Shown piece after piece: positions 15,180-23,602 of a stretch of 34,556 bases of DNA; within the stretch, counting starts at the first letter, position 1; each line of letters opens with the position of its first letter. A model generated the notes under the pieces. The model did not search any database, was not told the origin of the DNA, and was given only the letters and a program-made list of their open reading frames with translations. Origin of the DNA: Oscillospiraceae bacterium (GTDB taxonomy: Bacteria; Bacillota; Clostridia; Oscillospirales; Oscillospiraceae); NCBI GenBank assembly GCA_016297855.1, contig JAEDFW010000006.1:1-34556 (forward strand), in the 5' to 3' direction. The translations under genes were made by a program, and so were the position numbers.

Positions 15180-16028
15180 ATGCGATATCAAATTACTTCC
15201 GACTCTACCTGCGATCTCAGCCCGCAGCAGCTCGAGCAGTATCACATCAAACTCATCCCGCTGTATGTGCAGATGGGCGGCAAGAGCTACCGAGACGGCG
15301 TATCCGTCACGCCCGACGAGATCTATAATCACGTCGCTGCGGGCGGCAATCTTGCCTCCACGGCGGCACTCAATCCCGAGGACTACCGCGAGATGTTCGC
15401 AGAGGCGTCTGCGCGGTGCGATTTTGTGCTGCATATCTGCATCTCTGTCGATTTTTCGTCATGCTATCAGAATGCTTGTCTGGCCGCGCAGGAGTTTGAC
15501 AACGTCTACGTTGTCGATTCGCGCAATCTTTCCACCGGCCACGGGCTGGTCGTTCTCGAGGCCGTACGGATGGCAGAGAGCGGTATGGCGCCGGAGAAAA
15601 TCGTCGGGCAGCTGAATGAGCTGACTGCGCGCGTGGATGCCAGCTTCATCCTCGACCGGCTGGACTATATGAAGAAGGGCGGCCGCTGCTCGGCGGTGAC
15701 GCTGCTGGGCGCGAATCTTCTGAAGCTGCGGCCCTGCATCGAGGTGCAGAACGGCAAAATGGGCGTGGCGAAAAAATACCGCGGCAGCTTCCAGAAGTGC
15801 GTGACGGAGTACATTACCGACCGTCTCGCCGGCAATGACAATCTGGCGCTCGACCGCATTTTTATCACGCATTCCGGCGGCATTGATCAGCAGATTCTCG
15901 ACGAGGCGCAGAGGCTGGTGCGCGCTTTGCAGCCGTTCAAGGAAGTCTGCGTGACGCGCGCAGGCTGCACCGTCTCGTGCCACTGCGGCCCCGGCACGCT
16001 CGGCATCCTCTACATCCGCAAAAGCTGA
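15180..16028 (+). CDS. DegV family fatty-acid-binding protein
   Basis: 282 residues. The ATG at 15180 has AAGGTGG eight bases before it. The N-terminal signature is ITSDSTCDLSPQQLEQY, followed by PLYVQMGGKSYRDG. The lipid-contacting motif TAALNPEDY, with a Ser/Thr that faces the fatty-acid head group, the SRNLSTGHGLVVLEA segment, and the second-domain DRLDYMKKGGRCSAV motif are all canonical. Family members bind a long-chain fatty acid; some act as FakB subunits that present it to the kinase FakA. No fakA is nearby. It is probably co-transcribed with rsmG, whose start lies three bases beyond its stop. Confidence 0.92.
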   Translation: MRYQITSDSTCDLSPQQLEQYHIKLIPLYVQMGGKSYRDGVSVTPDEIYNHVAAGGNLASTAALNPEDYREMFAEASARCDFVLHICISVDFSSCYQNACLAAQEFDNVYVVDSRNLSTGHGLVVLEAVRMAESGMAPEKIVGQLNELTARVDASFILDRLDYMKKGGRCSAVTLLGANLLKLRPCIEVQNGKMGVAKKYRGSFQKCVTEYITDRLAGNDNLALDRIFITHSGGIDQQILDEAQRLVRALQPFKEVCVTRAGCTVSCHCGPGTLGILYIRKS

Positions 16029-16031
16029 GCC

Positions 16032-16724
16032 ATGAAAAAGACGCTTCTGGCGGGTCTTGCCGCCATGCCGTTTGTGCTTTCGGACGCGCAGACGGATACG
16101 CTCTGCGCATTTGGTGAGGCGCTATTGGAGCAGAACAAAGTCATGAACCTGACTGCCATCACCGAGCCCGCTGCCGTAGCGCAGCTGCATTTTCTTGACT
16201 GCCTCGCACTTCTGAACTTCGCGGATTTTCGCGGCAAGCGCGTCTTAGACATTGGCTGCGGCGCGGGTTTTCCGGGCGTGCCGCTCGTAATTGCCGAGCC
16301 GTCGATGCACCTGACGCTGCTGGACTCGCTCGGAAAGCGGATGCACTGGCTCGAGACCGTGCTGCCGCCGCTCGGCGTGCAGGCCGAATGTGTCACCGCG
16401 CGCGCCGAGGAATACGTAGGGGCACACCGCGAACAATATGACATTGCTGTTTCGCGCGCCGTGGCGCGGCTGAACATTCTGTGTGAGCTTTGCCTGCCGT
16501 ATGTGCGCGTAGGCGGACAGTTCATCGCTATGAAAGGCGCAATGGCAGAAGAAGAGACTACAGAGGCCGCGCGCGCCATTGAGCTTCTGGGCGGGAAACT
16601 CCTGCGTATCGAGGCATACCCGGTCGCGGATGCGGCGCATTACGCCGTCGTCATCGAAAAATGCCGTCCGACCCCATCCCTGTATCCGCGGGTCTATGCA
16701 AAAATCAAAAAAACGCCCTTATAA
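16032..16724 (+). CDS. rsmG: 16S rRNA (guanine-527-N7) methyltransferase
   Basis: 230 residues, typical. Conserved segments: NKVMNLTAITEP near the N-terminus, HFLDCLAL, the SAM-binding glycine loop VLDIGCGAGFPGVPL (~residues 70-84), DSLGKRMHWLE, SRAVARLNILCELCLP and the late FIAMKG motif. It methylates G527 in the 530 loop of 16S rRNA; loss in other bacteria gives low-level streptomycin resistance. No strong ribosome site precedes the ATG, so translational coupling to degV is likely. Its usual mnmG/mnmE partners are absent here. Confidence 0.94.
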   Translation: MKKTLLAGLAAMPFVLSDAQTDTLCAFGEALLEQNKVMNLTAITEPAAVAQLHFLDCLALLNFADFRGKRVLDIGCGAGFPGVPLVIAEPSMHLTLLDSLGKRMHWLETVLPPLGVQAECVTARAEEYVGAHREQYDIAVSRAVARLNILCELCLPYVRVGGQFIAMKGAMAEEETTEAARAIELLGGKLLRIEAYPVADAAHYAVVIEKCRPTPSLYPRVYAKIKKTPL

Positions 16725-16810
16725 TAGCTTTGACTCATCGTGAAATCAAAGTTTTCAGCACAGCTACAAGGTTTCCGGCAGAGCTACCAGAAACCATTTT
16801 GTATTACAAA

Positions 16811-16851
16811 AAAGCAGCCACGCACAGTTTGTGCGTGGCTGCTTTCATTTT
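16811..16851. terminator. Bidirectional terminator between rsmG and typA
   Basis: A perfect 16-bp stem AAAGCAGCCACGCACA (16811-16826) / TGTGCGTGGCTGCTTT (16830-16845), loop GTT. TTTCATTTT follows on the plus strand and CTTTTTTG on the minus strand, so it serves both convergent genes. Confidence 0.9.
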
Positions 16852-16900
16852 GCATTCTGACTGACGCCGCTTCACACAGCGGTATTTTCCGGGTGCGATT

Positions 16901-18718
16901 TTACTTATTTTTCATCACAGCGCGCATTCTGGCTGAGTGGTCGAGGATGCGCTTGCGCATGCGCAGATTCTTGGGCGTGACCTCCAACAGCTCGTCATCC
17001 GCCAGATACTCCAGACACTGCTCAAGCGACAGAATCTTCGGCGGTGCAAGGCGGATGGCCTCGTCCGAGCCGGCCGCCCGCATATTCGTCAGCTGCTTTT
17101 TCTTGCAGACGTTCACGGACATATCCTCATTGCGGTTACAGATACCCACGATCATGCCGGCATAGACCTCGACGCCCGGGCCGATAAACAGCGTGCCGCG
17201 GTCCTGCACATTTCCAAGGCCATAGGCGCACGCCTCGCCCGTTTCAAATGCAACCAGAGAGCCGGTTTGCCGCCGCTCGATCTCGCCCTTCACGGGTGCG
17301 TAGGAATCAAGCGTGGAGGCCATGATGCCCTCGCCGCGTGTGTCGGTCAAAAATTCGTTGCGGTAGCCGAACAGACCGCGCGTGGGCACCAAAAATTCCA
17401 GCCGCATCCGGCTTCCGATAGGCGTCATGGTAGTGAGTTCGCCCTTGCGCTGCGAAATCTTGTCGATGACCGCGCCGACAGAATTCTCGGGCACGTCGGC
17501 AACCATGCGCTCGATCGGTTCGCAGAGCTTGCCGTCAACCTCTTTATTCAGAACGTGCGGCGTGGAGACCTGAAACTCATAGCCCTCGCGGCGCATTGTC
17601 TCAATGAGGATCGACAGGTGCATCTCGCCGCGGCCAGCAACGTTGAATGCGTCCGTTCCGACCTCGGTCACATGCAGCGACACGTCTTTTAACAGCTCGC
17701 GCTGCAGCCGGTCGCGCAGGTTGCGGGAGGTGACATACTTGCCCTCACGGCCTGCAAACGGCGAATCGTTGATGGAGAAGGTCATCTCGATGGTGGGATC
17801 GGATATCTTCACAAACGGCAGCGGCTCCGGGGTCTCGGGCGCGCAGATGGTGCGGCCGATGGTAATATCGGAAATGCCCGAGAAGGCCACGATTTCACCT
17901 GCACTGGCCGACTGAATGGGGCTGCGGCCAAGGCCCGTGAACTCATACAGCGCGACGATCTTCGCCTTTTGCCTGAAAGACGGATCGTGGTAGTCGGTGA
18001 CCAGCACTTCCTGATTCTGATTGATCGTGCCGCGCTCAATACGGCCGATGCCGATCCGGCCGACAAATTCGTTGTAGTCGATGGACGACACGAGCACCTG
18101 CAGCGGTTCGTCGGCATTTCCCTTGGGCGGGTCGATATAGCTGATGATCGTCTCAAACAGCGGCACCAGATCCTTGCCGGGATCGTCGGGGCCATAGGAC
18201 GATGTGCCCTGCCGCGCAGAGCAGAAGATCGTCGGCGAGTCAAACTGTTCCTCGGTGGCGTTGAGATCAAGCAGCAGTTCCAGCACTTCGTCCATGACCT
18301 CGTGCACGCGCGCATCAGGCCGGTCGATCTTGTTGACGACCACGATAACCTTGTGGCCCAGCTCCAGCGCCTTCTGCAGCACGAATCGCGTCTGCGGCAT
18401 CGGGCCTTCGGCGGCATCGACCAGCAGCAATACGCCGTCAACCATCTTGAGGATACGCTCAACCTCGCCGGAGAAGTCGGCATGGCCCGGAGTATCGACG
18501 ATGTTGATTTTATAGTCTTTATAATGAACAGCGGTGTTCTTGGCCAGGATCGTGATGCCACGCTCGCGCTCGAGATCGCCCGAGTCCATCACGCGGTCGG
18601 CCACGACCTGATTTTCCCGGTACACGCCGCCCTGTTTCAGCATTTCATCGACCAACGTCGTCTTACCGTGGTCGACATGCGCGATGATCGCAATATTTCT
18701 GATTTTATCCTGCGTCAT
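16901..18718 (-). CDS. typA: Translational GTPase TypA/BipA
   Basis: 605 residues. The ATG at 18718 follows AAAGGGG; the frame extends further upstream but there it is not homologous. GTPase motifs: G1 AHVDHGKTT (13-21), G2 region RERGITI, G3 DTPGHADF, G4 NKIDR, G5 SARQG. EF-G-like domains II, III and V follow, then the TypA-specific C-terminal domain (GRGEMHLSILIETMRREGYE, FGYRNEFLTDTRGEG, KKKQLTNMRAAGSDEA). It binds the ribosome like EF-G and is needed for 50S assembly and growth under cold or stress in other bacteria. Single gene with its own promoter. Confidence 0.97.
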   Translation of the reverse strand: MTQDKIRNIAIIAHVDHGKTTLVDEMLKQGGVYRENQVVADRVMDSGDLERERGITILAKNTAVHYKDYKINIVDTPGHADFSGEVERILKMVDGVLLLVDAAEGPMPQTRFVLQKALELGHKVIVVVNKIDRPDARVHEVMDEVLELLLDLNATEEQFDSPTIFCSARQGTSSYGPDDPGKDLVPLFETIISYIDPPKGNADEPLQVLVSSIDYNEFVGRIGIGRIERGTINQNQEVLVTDYHDPSFRQKAKIVALYEFTGLGRSPIQSASAGEIVAFSGISDITIGRTICAPETPEPLPFVKISDPTIEMTFSINDSPFAGREGKYVTSRNLRDRLQRELLKDVSLHVTEVGTDAFNVAGRGEMHLSILIETMRREGYEFQVSTPHVLNKEVDGKLCEPIERMVADVPENSVGAVIDKISQRKGELTTMTPIGSRMRLEFLVPTRGLFGYRNEFLTDTRGEGIMASTLDSYAPVKGEIERRQTGSLVAFETGEACAYGLGNVQDRGTLFIGPGVEVYAGMIVGICNRNEDMSVNVCKKKQLTNMRAAGSDEAIRLAPPKILSLEQCLEYLADDELLEVTPKNLRMRKRILDHSARMRAVMKNK

Positions 18719-18761
18719 TTGCTGCGCCCCTTTCTTCTGATACGGAATCTCACGAAAAAAT

Positions 18762-18790
18762 ATTCTAGCACAGTCATTTCCCAATTACAA
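18762..18790 (-). promoter_or_regulatory. Promoter of typA
   Basis: -35 TTGTAA (18790-18785), 17-base spacer, -10 TAGAAT (18767-18762), ~44 bases before the typA ATG. Confidence 0.7.
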
Positions 18791-18914
18791 GATTTTTAGT
18801 CCGTTTTTTCGTGGAAAAACACCATCTTATTCGGCGATTTTTTGTGATTTTCTTCCTGCTATGCAGAGGCAATCCAGCACCGCAGTTCATATGATGGACG
18901 GAAGGAGGGATTTC

Positions 18915-19418
18915 ATGAGCAACATTGACCCCAAACAGGCCGAGCGCGTCTGGAGCCGCGTGATGGGTGCGTCGTGCCAGATCTCCGACGCGCCGAAGCA
19001 GAACCCACAGATGCGTGAGCAGAAGCCTGCCTTGAACGAAGAAATGCTGCTCGATCTGATCGAAGACGAGCTGCATGACCACGCGACCTACTGTCACCTC
19101 GCCTGCATGGCGTGCGGATGCGTGCGTCGGACGCTGCAAAGCATCGCAGCCGATGAAAAACGGCACGCGAAGATGTTGTCCGCCATGTATTACATCCTGA
19201 CCGGTAAAAAAGCCTGCCCCGAGCCGTCGCGTCCGGCGTGCGTGGCGTGCCTGAACGAAGCGCTGCGCGAGCAGTACGCCGGCGAGCTGAAAGGACACCG
19301 GCAATACGCGGAACTGGCCCAACGTGCAGGCGAGCACGCGTGTACATTTGAAAGCCTTGCGGCCGACGAGTGCCGCCATGCGCAAATGCTATACGCGCTT
19401 TTACAGCACTGCCTGTAA
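18915..19418 (+). CDS. Ferritin-like/rubrerythrin-like di-iron protein
   Basis: 167 residues. The ATG at 18915 has AAGGAGGG eight bases upstream. After a ~40-residue polar N-terminus the protein consists of two similar helical lobes. The first has LDLIEDELHDHATY then AADEKRHAKML (E81-x-x-H84). The second has LREQYAGELKGHRQYAEL then AADECRHAQML (E152-x-x-H155). These Glu and ExxH pairs are the ligands of a ferritin-superfamily di-iron site in a four-helix bundle. There is no rubredoxin domain, but Cys residues are frequent (C60, C65, C68, C101, C109, C112). A role in iron or peroxide handling is likely; the actual reaction is unknown. Confidence 0.82.
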   Translation: MSNIDPKQAERVWSRVMGASCQISDAPKQNPQMREQKPALNEEMLLDLIEDELHDHATYCHLACMACGCVRRTLQSIAADEKRHAKMLSAMYYILTGKKACPEPSRPACVACLNEALREQYAGELKGHRQYAELAQRAGEHACTFESLAADECRHAQMLYALLQHCL

Positions 19419-19423
19419 TTACA

Positions 19424-19459
19424 AACAGCAGCCCTCCCGGTGGGAGGGCTGCTGTTCAT
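19424..19459. terminator. Bidirectional terminator between the ferritin-like gene and udk
   Basis: A perfect 15-bp stem AACAGCAGCCCTCCC (19424-19438) / GGGAGGGCTGCTGTT (19442-19456) with loop GGT; short T-rich tails on both sides. Confidence 0.83.
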
Positions 19460-20079
19460 TATTTCATATCGATATGCCGCTGGATGCGGTTGATGATCAT
19501 CTCCAGCGCGATGAGGTTCTTGCCGCCCTCCGGCACGATAAGGTTCGCATTTTTCTTGCTCGGCTCGACGAACTGCTCGTGCATGGGCTTGACGGTCGCC
19601 ATATACTGCTCGATGACAGAGTCGATGCTTCTGCCGCGCTTTTTCACGTCGCGGCGGATACGCCTGCACAGACGCACGTCGGCGTCTGCGTCGACGAAAA
19701 TCTTGATATCCATCTCGTCGCACAGCGCCTTGCTGGCAAAGATCAAAATGCCCTCGACCACGATGACGCGGCGCGGCTCGATGTGCAGCACCTCCTCTGC
19801 GCGGTTGTGGATGGTGTAGTCATACGTCGGGCAGTCAATGGCCTGCCAGCTGCGCAGCTTTTTCAGGTGATCGATCATCATATCCGTGTCAAATGCATCG
19901 GGATGGTCGTAGTTGAGCTTTGAGCGTTCTTCATACGTCAGCTCGTCATGGCGTTTATAGTAGTTATCGTGGCTGAGCACGGTGATATTATCGCCGAAAC
20001 GGTTCATCAGCGCCTTGACCAATGTTGTTTTGCCGCTGCCGGAGCCGCCCGCGACGCCGATCACGATCATATCCTTCAT
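19459..20079 (-). CDS. udk: Uridine kinase
   Basis: 206 residues, normal for bacterial Udk. P-loop GVAGGSGSGKTT (8-19), then LSHDNYYK with the substrate-contacting Asp, YDHPDAFD, PTYDYTIHNR, and the lid/arginine region RRIRRDVKKRGRS. It phosphorylates uridine and cytidine to UMP and CMP with ATP or GTP. It is the last gene of the nucleoside uptake and phosphorolysis operon, 21 bases after the phosphorylase stop with GGGAGG before its ATG. The operon therefore allows both ribose-phosphate release and direct rescue of nucleosides. Confidence 0.96.
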   Translation of the reverse strand: MKDMIVIGVAGGSGSGKTTLVKALMNRFGDNITVLSHDNYYKRHDELTYEERSKLNYDHPDAFDTDMMIDHLKKLRSWQAIDCPTYDYTIHNRAEEVLHIEPRRVIVVEGILIFASKALCDEMDIKIFVDADADVRLCRRIRRDVKKRGRSIDSVIEQYMATVKPMHEQFVEPSKKNANLIVPEGGKNLIALEMIINRIQRHIDMK

Positions 20080-20100
20080 TTCTCTGTCCTCCCTACGCGC

Positions 20101-21402
20101 TTAACGAACGACACCGTAGATGAGCGGCTGCATCTCCGGCTGTATATCGCCGAAGGTGATGGCGCGCAGGAAAACCTGCTCACTGTCGCCAAGCGTCTCT
20201 GCTTTGTTCGTGTGCAGCACGGCCAGCGTCTGCCCAGCCTCAACAAAATCACCGGTCTTTTTCTGCAGCACGATACCGGCAGCAAAGTCGATGGAATCCT
20301 CCTTTGTCTTGCGGCCAGCGCCTAAAATCGCGGACGCTTCGCCGACGAGCTGCGTATCCATATGTTGAATGTAGCCCGATCGCGGCGCTTTGATCTCGTA
20401 CTGCACGCTCGCCTGCGGCAATTTGGCCGTATCGTCAAGCACCGACGCATCACCGCCCTGCGCGGCGATCCAGCGCTTCATCTGCGCAAACGCTGCGCCG
20501 GAGGCCACGGCCTCATCCACCTGCTGCTCAGCATACGAAAGTTCCCAGCCGTTGCACAGCGCGAGCATATTGCTCGCCAGCACGCGGCAGACGCTTTGCA
20601 GATCCTCGCAGCCGCGGCCCTGCAGCACCTGAACCGCCTCGATCACTTCAAGGGCGTTGCCGATGTAATTGCCGAGCGGAATGTCCATATTGGTCATAAC
20701 CGCCGTAACGTTCCGGCCGCACGCCTTACCGATCGCTACCATGTTTTCGGCCAGCTTTTTTCCGTCTGCCAGCGTTTTCATAAACGCGCCGGAGCCAATC
20801 TTCACGTCCAACACGATCGAGTGCGAGCCTGCCGCGAGCTTTTTGGACATGATTGACGATGTGATGAGCGGAAGAGAATCGATGGTAGCAGTCACATCGC
20901 GCAGCGCATAAAGCTTCTTATCGGCAGGCGTGAGGTTGCCCGACTGGCCGATGACGGCCACGCCGACCTCTTCCACCTGCTGCATAAACTCCTCTGCCGA
21001 GAGCGTGGTACGGTAGCCGGGGATGGACTCGAGCTTGTCGACCGTACCGCCCGTATGCCCAAGGCCTCGGCCAGACATCTTCGCCATCTTGCCGCCGAGG
21101 CACGACACAATGGGCGCAAGAATCAGCGTGGTCTTGTCGCCAACGCCGCCGGTGGAGTGCTTGTCGACCGATTTCGTGCCGAAACGGCTGAGATCGATTG
21201 TGTCTCCCGAGCGCATCATGGCGTCGGTCAGAACAGCCGTCTCATGGTCGGTCATCCCCCTGTAAAACACAGTCATGGCGAATGCGGACATCTGATAATC
21301 CGGAATCGCGCCCTGCGTGAAGCCTTCGATGATAAAGCGAATCTCGTCATCGGACAGGATCCCGCCGTCGCGCTTTTTTTCGATCAAATCAACCATTCGC
21401 AT
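20101..21402 (-). CDS. pdp: Pyrimidine-nucleoside phosphorylase
   Basis: 433 residues, the exact size of Firmicutes Pdp. The N-terminus RMVDLIEKKRDGGILSD is canonical; the phosphate/substrate site is seen in DKHSTGGVGDKTTL and KMSGRGLGHTGGTVDKLES. A central KIGSGAFMKT and a C-terminal RKTKEDSIDFAAGI complete the family pattern. It splits uridine, deoxyuridine or thymidine with phosphate to free base and (deoxy)ribose-1-phosphate. The start at 21402 follows CAGGAGG by nine bases. It sits between the permease genes and udk. Confidence 0.95.
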   Translation of the reverse strand: MRMVDLIEKKRDGGILSDDEIRFIIEGFTQGAIPDYQMSAFAMTVFYRGMTDHETAVLTDAMMRSGDTIDLSRFGTKSVDKHSTGGVGDKTTLILAPIVSCLGGKMAKMSGRGLGHTGGTVDKLESIPGYRTTLSAEEFMQQVEEVGVAVIGQSGNLTPADKKLYALRDVTATIDSLPLITSSIMSKKLAAGSHSIVLDVKIGSGAFMKTLADGKKLAENMVAIGKACGRNVTAVMTNMDIPLGNYIGNALEVIEAVQVLQGRGCEDLQSVCRVLASNMLALCNGWELSYAEQQVDEAVASGAAFAQMKRWIAAQGGDASVLDDTAKLPQASVQYEIKAPRSGYIQHMDTQLVGEASAILGAGRKTKEDSIDFAAGIVLQKKTGDFVEAGQTLAVLHTNKAETLGDSEQVFLRAITFGDIQPEMQPLIYGVVR

Positions 21403-21448
21403 GGATCATTACCTCCTGAACCAAATTACGGGGCACAACCCCGGAATC

Positions 21449-21481
21449 TGTGCGCCCAAGGGCCTGACCCTTGGGCGCACA
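21449..21481 (-). repeat. 14-bp hairpin inside the nucleoside operon
   Basis: TGTGCGCCCAAGGG (21449-21462) pairs perfectly with CCCTTGGGCGCACA (21468-21481), five-base loop. It lies in the 83-base gap between the second permease and pdp. No T-run follows on the minus strand, so it is more likely an mRNA-processing or stability element than a terminator. Confidence 0.65.
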
Positions 21482-21485
21482 AGCG

Positions 21486-22406
21486 TTATCTCTGTCCCTT
21501 GTCGTAGGGAATGCCCTCGGCCTTCGGTGCGCGCGAGCGCTTGGAGGTAAAGGCGAGGATAATCATGGACGCCGCGAACGGCATCATATTATACAGTTCC
21601 TTCGTCAGATGCAGTGCGTTGAGCCAGCTGATGGAGTCGTAGATATTGGCCAGCGATTTAAATATGGCGAAGAAAATGGCTGCCAATGCGATCCGCCCCG
21701 GCTTCCATTGGCCGAAAATCATGACCGCGAGGGACAGAAAGCCCATACCGGCCACACCGACTTCGAAGTTCCACACCTGCACGGCAGGCACAATGTAGGC
21801 AAAGCCGCCGATCCCGGCGAGGAAACCGGAGATCAGGACGCCCGACCAGCGCATTTTATAGACGTTGATACCGACCGAGTCAGCTGCCTGAGGATGCTCG
21901 CCGCACGCCTGAAGCCGAAGGCCGAATCGCGTTTTATACAGCACGATGATCGACGCGATCAGAAGCGCAATGCTGATGAATAAAAACACGTTCACGGTCA
22001 GCCCGCCGATCTGGAACATGAACGGCGTGTTGTCGTAGCTGAGCTTTGCGGACTGGCTGCCGTTGAAGCGCTTGGCCACGACCATGGCAATTGCCGTGGA
22101 AAGAAGATTCAGCGCCGTGCCGCCGATGGTCTGGTCGGCCTTGAGGTTGATGGCCGAAAAGGCCAAAAGCGCCGAATACACAATACCGGACACGGCCGCA
22201 GCTGCGATGGAAAGTACAACCTTCCATACCGGCAGCATATCCGGCGGCAGAAGATTCAGAATCAGAATGCCCATCAGACCGCCGATGACCATGATGCCCT
22301 CAAGCGCGAGGTTGATGACGCCGGAATGCTCGGAGAAACAGCCGCCCAGCGCGACCAGCATCAGAACCGTCGCAGACATCAGCGCATATTTCAGCATCAG
22401 AAGCAT
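21486..22406 (-). CDS. Nucleoside ABC transporter permease (NupQ/YufQ-like)
   Basis: 306 residues, about eight to nine membrane helices. The N-terminus ATVLMLVALGGCFSEHSG then VINLALEGIM is the LivH/RbsC-type (BPD_transp_2) signature. The cytoplasmic coupling motif is FGLRLQACGEHPQAADSVGI. It pairs with the permease encoded just upstream to form the channel. The start has AAAGGAGAG in the end of the preceding gene, three bases from its stop codon. The assignment as nucleoside importer comes from homology to the BMP/Nup family and from the downstream pdp and udk genes. Confidence 0.92.
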   Translation of the reverse strand: MLLMLKYALMSATVLMLVALGGCFSEHSGVINLALEGIMVIGGLMGILILNLLPPDMLPVWKVVLSIAAAAVSGIVYSALLAFSAINLKADQTIGGTALNLLSTAIAMVVAKRFNGSQSAKLSYDNTPFMFQIGGLTVNVFLFISIALLIASIIVLYKTRFGLRLQACGEHPQAADSVGINVYKMRWSGVLISGFLAGIGGFAYIVPAVQVWNFEVGVAGMGFLSLAVMIFGQWKPGRIALAAIFFAIFKSLANIYDSISWLNALHLTKELYNMMPFAASMIILAFTSKRSRAPKAEGIPYDKGQR

Positions 22407-22408
22407 AC

Positions 22409-23590
22409 TTATTCACTCTCCTTTCCGTCAGCGGCCGCAGGTCCGTTCGCTGGTGTATCCGTCACCTGCGGTGTTTGTTTTTTCCGCACCTTATCTTTTC
22501 TGCTTCCGCTGAGAAGATTGCGGAACATGCTGCGGAACAGCAGTGAGAACGCACACAGGTAGATAATGATGCCGGAGATAATATCTGCAATTTCAGGCGG
22601 GAACATCGAGGCATTCATAAAGCCGCCGCCTGTTGTGATGTGGGAAATAAACAGCGCTGAGAAAATCGCGCCGATGGGGTTTGACGAAGCCAGAAGCGCA
22701 ACCGAGATACCGTCAAAGCCTTCGCTGGGCAGCGCCGTGGAATCACCGGGAATCCACTGCGCAGCGCCGGACAGGTAATACAGCCCTGCGCCGAAGCCCG
22801 CCAGCGCACCGGCGATGACCATGGAGAGGATGACGTTGCGGCGCTCGTTGATGCCGGCGTACTTGGCGGCGTTGCGGTTGTTGCCGCAGGCCTTGAGCTC
22901 GTAGCCGAAGGTGGTTTTATTGAGTACGATGTAGAGAATGACGGCCACGATGATGGCCAGAAAAATTGCAATGGTGCAGGACTTGTAGCTGAACGTCTCG
23001 GCCATATCCCAACCGAAGATCTTCGACGGGATGAGCGAATCACCGGTTACAGGGAACGTTTTTGACTGCTTGGCATTGTACATCGCACCCGAGCCGCGGC
23101 CATACATGATGGTATTGCAGCCGTACAGGCCGATCCAGTTGAACATGATGGAGGTGATGACCTCGTTGACGTTCAGAAATGCCTTGAAAATGCCGGGCAG
23201 CGCGCCCCACACAGCGCCGAACACCGTAGCCATGAGCAGGCACACATACCATGGTGCGTGCAGCAGAATGGCGAAAATCAAACCGCCGAACGCGCCGAGT
23301 GTATACTGCCCTGCAGCGCCGATGTTGAAAAGGCCCGTCTTGAACGCAAATGCGACGGAAAGGCCGCACATGATTAAAGGCGCAGCCGTGACGATCTCCT
23401 TGCCGATGCCGGAGGGCATCATATAAAATCCGCCGAGCAGGATCTGCTTGAAGCCGTCCGAATACGCCTTCTCACCGCCGAGCAGCAGCAAAACCACGAA
23501 GCCTACCACAAGACCGATGAGGATGCAGATAATGCTAGACAGCAGCGACACAAAGCCGTCCGATGCCAGAAGCGACTGTTTTTTCTTCAT
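22409..23590 (-). CDS. Nucleoside ABC transporter permease (NupP/YufP-like)
   Basis: 393 residues. Cytoplasmic N-terminus, a first helix at ~18-37, then a group of membrane helices from ~60. The coupling motif is FGYELKACGNNRNAAKYAGI, followed by GALAGFGAGLYYLSGAA. The C-terminal ~40 residues are a polar tail (SGSRKDKVRKKQ). It is the larger of the two transmembrane subunits. It starts 12 bases after the ATPase stop with GGGGG upstream and is tightly linked to both neighbours. Confidence 0.92.
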   Translation of the reverse strand: MKKKQSLLASDGFVSLLSSIICILIGLVVGFVVLLLLGGEKAYSDGFKQILLGGFYMMPSGIGKEIVTAAPLIMCGLSVAFAFKTGLFNIGAAGQYTLGAFGGLIFAILLHAPWYVCLLMATVFGAVWGALPGIFKAFLNVNEVITSIMFNWIGLYGCNTIMYGRGSGAMYNAKQSKTFPVTGDSLIPSKIFGWDMAETFSYKSCTIAIFLAIIVAVILYIVLNKTTFGYELKACGNNRNAAKYAGINERRNVILSMVIAGALAGFGAGLYYLSGAAQWIPGDSTALPSEGFDGISVALLASSNPIGAIFSALFISHITTGGGFMNASMFPPEIADIISGIIIYLCAFSLLFRSMFRNLLSGSRKDKVRKKQTPQVTDTPANGPAAADGKESE

Positions 23591-23602
23591 TGTGAGGCCC
23601 CC

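Noticed and set aside
16725..16810. Imperfect tandem repeat of ~20 bases (GCA-AGCTAC units) between rsmG and typA
   Set aside because: Only two degenerate copies; within chance expectation and without context.
17969..18799. 276-residue open frame opposite typA
   Set aside because: Antisense shadow with His/Asp-rich composition and no motif.
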